The notes under the pieces were generated by a model. The model ran no database searches. It saw only the letters and a list, made by a program, of their open reading frames with translations, and had not been told where the DNA came from. Shown here piece after piece: positions 11,601 to 23,600 of a stretch of DNA of 64,000 nucleotides (the first letter of the stretch is position 1; each line of letters begins with the position of its first letter). The DNA is from Lineus longissimus (lineage: Eukaryota > Nemertea > Pilidiophora > Heteronemertea > Lineidae), in NCBI RefSeq assembly GCF_910592395.1, contig NC_088314.1:5766001-5830000 (forward strand). Direction: 5' to 3'. The position numbers were made by a program, and so were the translations under genes.

Positions 11601-14600
11601 TGTGATGAAATTTGTTGAGGCAATCTTGAGTAATAACACCACAGATGATCATTGTCGTGAGTTTGTCACTCAGAAGGGCTTGGTACCTCTCATGTCCATC
11701 CTCGGCTTGCCTAATCTACCCATAGATTTTCCCGCCTCTGCCTCTTGCCAAGCTGTGGCCACAGTCTGCAAAGCTGTCTTTGTAAGTGTTTATTTGATGA
11801 GTGGTTTTCTTTATGTTATGATGTTTTGGGTTTCAGATGGCCAGTTTCCTTAGGATTTTTGTGTTGCAAAAACTATCTTGTGCTCATGATGACACACTGT
11901 ATGATGAAACATTGAACTCTCTCACTGATGTGATGTGATTGACATCTTGTTCTCTGACAGTGTGAACAACCAGCGTGAATTATGTCTTTCATTATCACCT
12001 GATGTTTGGATTAGTTTGTGTTAAGAACTTGAAATATAAAGCAAAGGTGGCTTTTAAATTATCATGTAGATTGAAATAAACAGGTAGAAACATGATAAAA
12101 TCTTTCCATTCCAGACCTTATCTCATGAACCCCAGGTGCTAAAACAAGGTCTCCTGCAGTTGAACGAAGTCCTCATGTCTCTTGAGCCTCTCCACAAGCC
12201 CCTGGACCCTCCTGGTGGCTCAGTCCTTCTCCATGAGTTGGTCAGTGCCAACAACATCACTGAGGCCACGCTGTCTGTGAACACCACCCCGTTATTACAT
12301 GCCTTAACAGGGGCACATGCTTACATCATGATGTTTGTGCATGTGTGCAGAGCAGGACAGGTAAGCTGGTCATAACCATTTCATATATGATTGGGTTTGC
12401 CTTTAGATCGTCCTTGCTTCGGTTCAGTACTTGGCCAACTACTCTGGCCAGACATAATGTAGTTATTTAGAATAGGCGAGTAAATTTCAGTGATGGCTTA
12501 ACAAGCATATGTCAGAATCTACATGTTGACAAACATTTACTGAGAAATTTACGACAGAAAATATCACTTTTATGCAAAGGAAGTAATGGTATAGCCTATG
12601 TGTAGGTAAATGTTGAGGTGGGGTAACTTACCAGTTGGTTCAGTGCTCTCAGAATTTCAATATTGGTCTTTACTTTTCAGAGTGATATCCGTACAATATC
12701 AGTCAGTCACTGGGGTTCAGACCTGGGACTACAAGTGTTGAAAGGACTAAGTCAGTTGTATACATCGCTTGTTTGGGAGAGTACAGTCCTACTTGCATTG
12801 TGCAGTGAGAATATTCTGCCCTCGGGATGTGAATTCGGCAGGGCAGATATGGAGAAACTGTTACCAAAGGATTTCAAAACAGAAAAGGATAAAGATAAAG
12901 GAACTCCAACATCGGACAGCAATCACTCACTTACACGTAGCACCGGGGAAATGGGTAGCAACGGGGTCAGTGCAGCCATGGAATCATTGACGACACAGGA
13001 AAGCACTGTACCAAGTCCAATGGAAATGGATGACGTGACTTCTCTGGATAACGAAACCAAGAAAAACAAACTTCCACCAGCCTTACAGGCTCAAATTCGA
13101 CAAATCAAACCATTGCTTTCGGCTTCCTCAAGACTGGGAAGGGCGTTGGCAGAATTGTTCGGACTTCTTGTAAAACTGTGCGTTGGTTCACATGTTCGGC
13201 AACGACGAACTCACCAGTTGCCACCGCAGCCAATCGCACCTACGCCTGCAGCCAGAGCAGTTGCATCTTCGCTCACTAAGTTATTAGCAAATGGACTGTC
13301 ATGGACACCTCCACCTACATCTCCTGTGCCAAAACTACAGTAAGTTTCGTTAAAATTAACACTTGCAATTTGCCTGCTGGTGTTGCTGAGGTTCCCAAAT
13401 CTACCTACATTAATAATAAATGTTGTACGGGAATGAATATAGCACTCAAAAAAAAGTGTGTTGGGATTTCAATGATTTCAATCTTTCATTTTGTTTCCAG
13501 GTTAACTTTCTACATCTGTTCTGTTGGCTTCACATCACCAATGCTGTTCGACGAAATGAAGTATCCATACCACCTGATGTTACAGAAATTGGTGTCCTCC
13601 GGTGGCCAGGATGCGTTATTTGCGTAAGTCTTGAACTCATTCTGATTCATGCAAAAGAATCGTTCTCATATACTGCACTGTGGTATCTCCACCCTATAAC
13701 ACTGTGTATTTGGTGGTCGCAAAACCAGTGATAGAGTATCCAGTGACCAGCATCGTTAGATGACAGCGATTTAAGCTGTGATCTTGGTTTTCCAGCTGAC
13801 ACATCTCACCTTCTTACCTTGTATTTGCTTTCCTTTTCATTATAAATGCACTGTGGTATCTCCACCCTTTACTGTATTGTGTATTTGGTGTTCGAAAACC
13901 AGTGCTAAAGTAAAGTCGGTGACCAGCATCGTTAGATGACAGACTTGAGCTGTGATCTTGGTTTTTAGCTGACACATCTTGACTTAACATTGCCTTTTAG
14001 GAAAGTAATGCTCCAAAAATTCACATTCCGTATGTCATTTATCATATTGTACTTTATATCTTATCCAGGGCATTCAACTGGGCTCTCTCTTGTGGTGGAA
14101 AAGTATCTCTTCAAGATGGCTTAGAAAGTCCAGATCTCCCTGGTAAGGCATTTCATTTTAAAGTGTCCACACAAATTAGCGACAACCATGATTGAATAAA
14201 CGTAGTCAAGTCCCCGTGACCCTCTCCTGATTGCTGTGCAGGAATTCCACGTAAAAAAATCCACTAACATGATGAACCTCTTAGACATATCATGAATCAC
14301 AGTGTGTGTCCAAGCTCAACAGGTCTGATAGTGATGGTAATTCTTCACAGCTTGTAACTGTGTTGTTAGTTTAGAAAATACTCCTCAAGATCAAAATTTA
14401 ACAGAATTTAACCTTCCTTAAGACGAAGAAATCCTGCTCTTTTGGTGTTATTATTAACTTGTTTATGTTTTTTCCCCTAGATGGCACTGGTGAGTTCCTT
14501 GACGCCTGGCTAATGCTTGTTGAGAAGATGGTCAACACAAAGAACGTGCTGGAGTCGCGTCACACCCTTCCTACCAAGTCAACCCCACCTGGCTTTGTGC

Positions 14601-17600
14601 CGTTCAGCCCCCTCCAATATCTCATCAAAACACACAAGGTTAGTTGACTTTGCAAAGGATTGTTTGAGGTGGTTGCCGACATCACATCGGCAATCAAAAC
14701 AAAATCATAGAGCAGAGAAAGAACAAATTGGAGCACCAGTGATGATGAATTTTCATACATTAGCCATGAATAACCATGTGTGTTCAAGCTCAACAGGTCT
14801 GATACTGGTGAATTCAACTTGTAATAGAAAAAGTACAGATCAACATCACAGTAGTTTTGTTTGAAGTCTGAAATTTCACTCGTATTTTCTATTGTATGCA
14901 GGCTGCATTCCATGCCATTATGTACCTATGGGACAAGAAGCCCCTGAAGGTGTACGGTAGCCGCATGTCTGAGTCGATCCTGGCCATCCTCTGTCACATA
15001 ATCAAGGGGGAGGCGACTATCAAGGAGAAGTTGGCTAAAGAACAAGAGGAAAAGGAAGCACAGTCACCGTCCACATCAGCTGGAGCGAGCAGTAAACCTG
15101 CTGTCAAGGAACCGGAAGAACCCCAAGTCAACCAGGAACAGCTGCAACAGGTTGGTTGAGAATTGTAGCATTTCTTAGTTTTTCCAGTTAGATTGGAATA
15201 AATTAAAATGATTATTATATTTGTTTCATCGAAAGTCTCTTTCCCCATTGGTTCTTGAAAATTCCTATTGTTGAGGTCACCAGTTATGATGAACTTACAC
15301 AACAAGCCATGAATTCCCATGTGTGTTCAAGCTCAACAGGTCTGATGCTGGTGACTTGTACTGTCAAATTCCACAAATGAAATTTCTGATTCCCTTTTAT
15401 GTCACTCTGATTGCTTTATTTCTCTCTTTAAAGTAGGTGTGACTCCAGCATATCGTTTGAGACTGTCGTTGGCTAGTACAACATGATTGTCAAGGTTAAT
15501 CCCCTCTGTCAAACAATGGAAGGATTGACTGTCCGAATTCTTTCCAGAACTATCTGTAATGACAATAATTTGGTAAAATGAGGTGTGATCTGATACCCCT
15601 AATAATCGGTGATTTTCCTCACTTCAGTTGCAGGACATGGGCTTCGAGAAGGAGCACTGCTTGGAAGCGTTACTGCACTCGTCAAGTCTGGAACAGGCTA
15701 CCGAATACCTCTTATCTCATCCTCCACCTGTCTTGGGCACCCCAGCATCATTAACAGTAAGATTTATAATAAACTAACAGCTCCACTTTTAAGAATGACA
15801 GTGGAATCAGTGATGAACTAACAAAATCTGTGAGCCATCAAAATCTGGCCAATGGTATTCTTGGTGTTGCCAGGTTTCACAAGCTGGAAATACTTTGATT
15901 AATGCCATGAATGTGTTAGTCAAAATCAAGTTTGACTCCCTTCACTTTCTACATTTGTACTTCATGCAACATGCACTTTTGAAAAAAATTGTGCTTTGGT
16001 TGTTTATCCTGGTGGAAAATTCTTTTCAACAAAATCAATCTGATATAAGCATATTGCCACTGTTAACTGCAACGGTTAGGAAATACAACCCATAGCACCC
16101 TCAATTGGTGCTAACAGTTGACGTTTTCATTTTCAGCCACCGATTGCACCTGACATGGATTTGTCAGAAGAGGATCAGATGCTGCGTGCTATCGCTATGT
16201 CTCTTGGCGAGAACGTGCTGGTTTCCACTGATCAGGTACTGTGTTCCCCATTATGACTGCAGATGTAGCTTCTCTCGCTTAGTCACACATCACGCTACAT
16301 TGACGCTTTGGGAACTGAGGGGCCGAACGCGGTTCAAACTCTTTACCAGTCAAAACTGGATTCTTCATCACTTCTGATGTTCTTGAAAGTGGCCCTCAGT
16401 TCTCAAAGGCTACCATTAGGGTTTGAAATCTCATAATTTCTTACCACCTACAATTCAATAGACCGAGGAAATCTTTTTTGCAAAATAACGGGGAATGCAG
16501 TCTGCCAGATTGTGACTATCTGTTGTCAACATTTTTTTCTAGCACTGATTGAGCATGCTTTTACTTTTCGGAATCCAAAGTATATATTTTGCCAGTTCTG
16601 CCCCCTAATTTAGTTTCAGACAGCTCAGAGTGCCAGTCGGTCTTCATGACTAGGAGAGGTACAACCCATCTCTGTCGGGGCAGTTGGGCACTGAGTATAT
16701 CTTTGTTTAGCAAAGATTCTTTATACCATCATTGTGCATGTAGATAATGAAAATACACAAGTGTCGCATCCCGGAGGATATCGGCACCTGACAGAAAATG
16801 CAGCGGCCTGAGACGTCTGCTGCTGGTTGGAATGGCAGGAATGTGAAAAAAAGTTGAAACTTTTGTGTATAGTGTATGTTGGCATTGAGAGTAAATTGAT
16901 AAAAAACTCAGTCGAATCTACTTCCATTATTCACGGCTTATCTTATATCTGTCATAATTCATTTCCAGACCGATTCTAAGAAGAACGATGATGAAAAGAA
17001 ACTGGATGAAGAAAGTAATGTGGAAGAATCTCCGTTAGAGAAGGGAACGTTAGATGACTTCACGAACAATGTGATGGCTGGATGTTTGAAACTGCTGGAC
17101 TCTTTACCTGAAACTGTTTACCGTGTCTGTGATCTGTTAGTTGTTATTACGAATAGGAATGGAGAGAAGTGGAGGAATGAAATACTTGCTAACCTGGTGA
17201 AGGAGGTAAGTACACTTCGCTGTTAATTCATCATCTGGTGGTAGATAATGCATCTATTTCTAAAAGCTATATTTTTGGCAGTACTTGAATTGCTGAACAA
17301 CATACATGTACTCAGGTGGTCACTACTGTGAATTATGATCAGCTCCATGGTCATGGGCAGATGCTGCTCTGGCCATTACAAATTACACTGCTCTGAACTA
17401 AACTTCTCCTTTGGCTGAGAAAATAGTGGATGACAAAAAGTTTGCTTCTTCCAAACGATCATCTCTGACTCTTCTTTGCAGGTGTCGGACTATGCCAACA
17501 AACTGGTACAGGTGGCAGCTCCCCTGACCACGTCAGATACATGTAGCATCCTTGAATGGGCTAACAAACTCTCCACTGTTCCCGAGGCATCCAAACTTGC

Positions 17601-20600
17601 CGCTAGATTACATCTGCTGAGTTTGACTTTCGAGGAGATGAAGATGCCATGTGCAGAGGCTGTGGAATCAAGCGGACTCCTGGAGCTGCTTGTCCGTGCA
17701 CTTGATGCTGCACAACGATGTCTCTCTGCTGCCAAGGATGCTTCAACTCCAAAGTAAGTCCAAGTAAAGTGACGTAACCTCGACCAGATATATCTGGTCA
17801 GATGTAAAACATCTCAAGCTTTCGTCATAATCTTTTGGTTTTAAAAGGGTCACCAGTGATGATGAACTTAACAAAAACTTCTCATGAACAATCGTGTGTG
17901 TTCAAGCTCAACAGGTCTGATACTGGTGACTTAATGTTATGTTGTCGATTCCACTTTCAATATCCCAAGCCATTAAGGTAGCTTAATATGTTCACTTTAT
18001 TGTTTCAGGTGGCTGGCTCCTCTGATGTTGCTTATTGATCAATTTGAGAAGATATCAATCACATCTAGAAGAAAGGCTGAAGTGGAAGCACTTTTGGTAA
18101 GTAAAAGGATCAGTCAGTGAGGGAGAGTTTGCAAATGTTGACAGTTTGAAGAGTAGTGAATTTGTTCCTTAGATAGTTTATGTGCCTTTGAAGTTCAGCA
18201 GCCAGTCATGATGATTTCAACAGTAAGTCATGAACTACAGTGTGTGTTCAAGCTCAACAGGTCTGATGCTGGCAATGTGACATTGTGAAATTTATCGCAA
18301 TTTTCTGACAGTAATAATAAGGCATCGGTAGCCAAGGTACAAATCTTTATTCAGCAAACATTTTATCACCTCTGTATTGTATTGTAGGGTCCAGTTCATG
18401 TTTGGAAGTGGTTTGATGACCGCAGCGGGCGTTGGTGCACCTACAGCGCTGGAAACAACAAGACAATCGATGATGCCTACTGCGCCAGTGAAACCAACAT
18501 CCGATTCACGGCAGGCAGGAGGAGATATACTGTGCATTTCAATACGATGGTGCAGGTGAATGAAGAAACCGGTAACCGACGTCCAATTATGTTGGCGCTG
18601 CCAACCAAGGAAGAGAAAGAAAAGCAAACTGCCAAGGAAAAGGAGAAGAAGGAATTGACTGATGGAAAGGAGAAGTTAGATGGTAAGTTGTCGGATCTCA
18701 AGAAAGTTGCCATTTTGAGCTTGTTGTCCCACTTCCAGATCAGGATGCTGTTCTTATTTGTGCTTAGAAATTTACATGTATTTTTCTTTCTTGAACAGAT
18801 GAGAAGATGGATGTGGAAGAAACTGCATCATCATCCGACAAACCTGAAAAGAAGACCGATAAGAAGAAGTCGGATTCCAAACCTGTCAAAATAGTTCAGG
18901 GACTTACTCCTGACCAGTACACCAGTATTGTAAGGTAAGTCTACTTTGAATTTGTTCCTGTCCGAGACCTCACATTAGAGGCGCCAGTTATGATGAACTT
19001 GTTAAACAATCCATGAACTACCATGTGTGTTCAAGCTCAACAGGTCTGATGCTGGTGAGGATACAATTTGCCCCTAGTTCTCCAAAATTCTTGATGCTGT
19101 GCATCTGAATGCTGCACATTCCTGTAGCTTCCGTCACCTCTGGTCCAAAATTAAACTTTGGTGTCTACATGTTTATTCCAGATCTGCCGTTGGCCTACTT
19201 GGTATTCCAGTTGAAGCAGATACCCTCCATGCTACACTTCGTGTCTGCCTGCGCCTTACCAGGGACCATAAATATGCCTTGATATTTGCTGAATTGGGTG
19301 GTCCTAAGCTCCTGTTGGGCCTGACACAAGCGTCTGCTTTCCAAGGGTTCACTTCATTAGCTACGTTATTGTTGAGGCACGTGTTGGAAGAACCTAACGT
19401 CTTGAGAATGACAATGGAGAAGGTAATTCATTATTCACAGTACATATCACTGAAGATTTTGTGACATCATTTGAACATCTGTCTCATTCGTTTACACTAC
19501 CAGTCATGATGAAACCTATCAATCTAGCCATGAACTTCTGTGTGTGTTCAAGCTCAACAGGTCTGATGCTGGTACGCCCTCCAGAATCCAGGTTCAAATC
19601 CAAAAAAAAAAAAAATTTGCAACCCTTACCCTTGCACCATTGAGTAAATCAGTGTGTCACTCTGACCAAGGTTTGTAAATTTTCACCACTCACTTGCCTC
19701 ACTTCCTTCCGACAAGTTCCGTATCATGATCAATCAATCGTATGTTATCTTTCTCCAGGTGGTAAGAAGTCCAGCTCAGGGTAATAATTCCACAGTGACC
19801 GGTGTATCTCAGAGAAGCTTGGGTGCCGTTGAGATGCATTACGTGCTGCGAGTCCTTGGTCCAGCCGCTTGTCGTAATCCTGACATGTTCAAAGAAGTGG
19901 TGAAAGACGTCTTCAGAATTATCATTCCGCCACCACCGCCCCTATCAAAAAGTGAAGATGAATCGCGCTACGCTGGGCCGAATGCTGCTCAGATTCTGAA
20001 GATCCCACCACTAGGTCAGCAGAAACAGGTTCCATTAGAAGGAGCAACACGGGATGTCATCTTCGAACTATTGAATGCTCTTGCTGCCAAGTATAACTGG
20101 CTCAAAGAAGAAAGTGAGTAATCTGCTTTGCAATTTGGAGATTTATTTGGCGGCTTATTTTGTGATTCATTGAAAGAGATGTGTTCTGTCGTGTCAACTT
20201 TGTCACCTGAAGTGATTATCCTTGTCTTTTTGCCATGGTGCTTTAGCTGAAGCAGGACAAATACTAGTGCAATTGGTTTTGACTTCATCGGTTGGTGGGA
20301 AAAGGGAATTTTGAAAAAAAAGGATTACACAGTCAACTTACACTACCAGTTATGATGAAACCTATCATTCTAGCCATGAACTTCTGTGTGTGTTCAAGCT
20401 CAACAGGTCTGATGCTGGTACTCCCTCCAGAATCCAGGTTCAAATCCAAAGAATAATTGTTTTGAAACCCTTACCCTTTCACAATTGAGTGAATCAAAGT
20501 GTGTCACTTCTGACCAAGGATCCAGTGGATGATTTGAAAGTATTCCACCTTGGCAAAGTACTGATGTTGTGTGGTGCGGTTTCCTGGAGTTTTTATCAAG

Positions 20601-23600
20601 AATTGACTGAATGTACTCTTCCAATACAGATGCCTCAAGCAACAGTAACGAGGTTAAACCAGCGCAGACGTTGGCCGAGGCAATCCAGGAGGTGGTTAGT
20701 GAGGTGACGAGAGACATCAATGATCGGACAGGCATGATCAGGCAGGGGAGTGCACTCGATCTGCCATCGCAGGATGAGGAGGGCAACCCACTACCAGGGA
20801 CAGTAAGATTCATTTCACTTAAACTTGTGATCAGTAGCTGCGCTATTTTTGTGGTTGTTTACAATTACCAACCAGATTTGCTTTTGGTAGCACGACTGAT
20901 TATGCAAAGGTCATTTAGTGAATTGGAGAACTGTAGTGAGATTCCAATGAAGTAGCTGCGTTCATTCTATTTCTACCTTTGATATTGGTAACTGATAAAA
21001 ATCTTTTTATCTTCAGACTCCTCTGACGATCAGTGATGCAACGGAAGTGGCCGACTCAACAAAAGATGGTGCTAAAGATGCAAAAACCGCAGAGGAAGCT
21101 AAGAAATCTCGCCCGTTGCTCCCCAAGGCAGCGGTCTTGAGGTTGCTAGCGGAGCTGGTGCGCTCATATACGTCATGTGCTCTTCAAATTGCTCAGCATA
21201 CTTACCCTCCTGGGCTTACAGAACTGGTCACTGAGGTAAGGATTCCAGATGAGTAGAATTCTGTATTTCGAAGTCCAAATGAACACTCAGTTTGTACACA
21301 CATCTTGCTGCAGTCAAGAATGATGACAATTCTTTGTCTCCCTAGTTGACAACGATGATGGGATTCACCTTGGAGAACTGACTTGACATCCACTCAGCAG
21401 ATGCATCATGATGGCTCATTTTGACTGTCACATTCTTTTGCTGGTTAATGTATGATTTTGATCTGTCTTCCCTTCCAGGAATGTTCAGTTCTTGCATTCA
21501 TCTTGGATAACCTGCTCCCTTCAACTCAGACGTGTGGAGATAAAGACTGTCCAGCCCTATCTCGTATGCTCATAGCCAGCATGGCAGCCTGTAACAACTG
21601 CCCGGACGCTCAAGCCGCCTTAGTCAACGAGGTCAAATCAGCCTTACAGCGGGCGCTGATCCTGCCGGAAAGCTCTGAAAAACATGCAAAAATACAAGCA
21701 TTAACGAACATTATTAGCACTATGATTGACTCTTGTTCTAACCCTGGCAAGGTGCAGAATCAAGTTTTCAAGGGCCAGCAAGCGACCATGAATAATATGG
21801 TTAAAATTCTTGTGAAACGTGGCTTGGTTGTGGACTTGGCACGGATACCTCATAGCCTTGACTTATCGAGTCCGAGCATGGCGAATACAGTGAATTGTGC
21901 TCTGAAACCTCTGGAGACATTGTCGAGAATTGTGAATCAACCACAGACTGTGCCAAATAAGAATAAACCTAAGAATCCAGCGGATGGATCGACTGCTGAA
22001 GGTATTGTGGATGAGGTGGCGGAGAACAATCCAATCACAGGTAAAGAATTTGTGTCCAAATTAAACTTCATATTCTGAAGAAAAAAAACAATACTTGAGT
22101 CTAGAATCAATAACAAATGCTACATGTACCAGTGATGATGAACCTTTCATTCTCACCATGAACTACAGTGTGTGTTCAAGCTCAACAGGTCTGATGCTGG
22201 TGTAATAAGAAAAAGACTTTGGGTTACTTGGTTTTGGGAAGTGCTTTGTTTTTAGTCGATTCAAGTTTTGCCTTTCTCTGTAACAGATGCTGACCAGAAT
22301 CCTTCCTTGGAGAACAATGACAGCGCATGCCGAGACATCCAGGACATTCACATCGAGGATGTGACTGAGAGCCGAGACAGACATGAAGATCTCGAGGAGT
22401 CTGAGCCACTTGATGCCGTGGAGCCGAGACAGGACACACACGTGGAAGAACTTGAGGAGGTGTTGGACGAGTTATTCAATAGGAACAACCCAGCTGAGGC
22501 TGTGGAACAGGTCTTGGGAGAGATTATCATGACAGGTGAGAAGGATTCCAAGGAAGCTAGGGGATTTCTCTCCCCGATATTTGAGATGAACTTGACTTGA
22601 CCAGTTGACGTTAAATACTTGACTACTGTTGCTATGATTGATCGGTCAACCATGATGATACTCTTTCTTCTTTCACTAGTATCAAAATGATACTCTGTGG
22701 GTTCAACCTTGGAGAACTGATATGACATTCAATCCTGTCAAGCTTTAAATGGCAACATTGTTTAACTCTGAATTCTGGTTCTGACTGATGATAAATTTTC
22801 GTTATCTTGTTGCAGAAACGACAACCAGTGCAGCTTCCCGTGGTGGTCATGGTGATGATGATGATGAACATGTTGTGATAGATGACCACCATGATTCGCA
22901 GATGGTCAGTCAGGAGTTTTCAGATGACGAAGTTGGAGAACACCTAGGTGGTAAGCAACTTACTTTCTCCTTGATATTTAGCCATGGTTTTCTGAAACAG
23001 CCTCTTGGTTATGCCAGCACTCTTCCTAGTGGAGGCAATACCTACACTGCCCTTCTGTTCTGCCTCATTCCCCTCAATTTCAGATTTGTGGCCTGCCTAC
23101 TGGAGTGTAGTGGTGCACACCAACAAGGTGATAAGCATGTCTAAAACACTCCCGATTCTCCCAATACACATTACTTGATGATCTTTCCGCAGGTGACCGC
23201 CATGATGATCATTCAAGTGCTTCAGATACAGAAGATGACGAACACGATGGCCATGATGATGATGACGACGATGATGTGAACGATGATGATGAAGATGATG
23301 GTGCAGACGAAGAGGATGATGAAGATGAGGAAGAGGAAGATGAAGATGATGAGGTTTGTTACAAAGTTGACTTGCATATCAACTTTGAAATTGAGGCTCA
23401 AACTCTTCAAGGTGTTCTTGCCCCAGACAGCAGCATTCTGTTGGCTAGGCTGTGGCAGGGCCTCCTTTTAAATGTTCACTTGGAGTCAATATGCTTCAGT
23501 AGTGAATGATTTCTTCTCTTCAATTGGGCATTCAGTCGCACAAAAGACATAAAAAAGTTAATGATAAACTGAACTCTGCATGATGAAACATTGAACTCTC

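Noticed and set aside
13459-13490. GGATTTCAATGATTTCAATC just before exon 23
   Set aside because: Resembles the first bases of family A only; no D' or D box before the acceptor.
15808-15860. CAGTGATGAACTAACAAAATC in HUWE1 intron 27, like family C
   Set aside because: C box and first half resemble a U31-like copy, but the guide and D box are missing.
16621-16765. Possible H/ACA RNA in HUWE1 intron 28 (CTCAGAGTGCC / GGGCACTGAG stem, ACA near 16756)
   Set aside because: No proper ANANNA H box between the hairpins; structure not convincing enough to annotate.
23276-23471. Alternative frames rich in Met/Lys over the acidic exon
   Set aside because: They are shadows of the Asp/Glu codons in HUWE1 exon 41.
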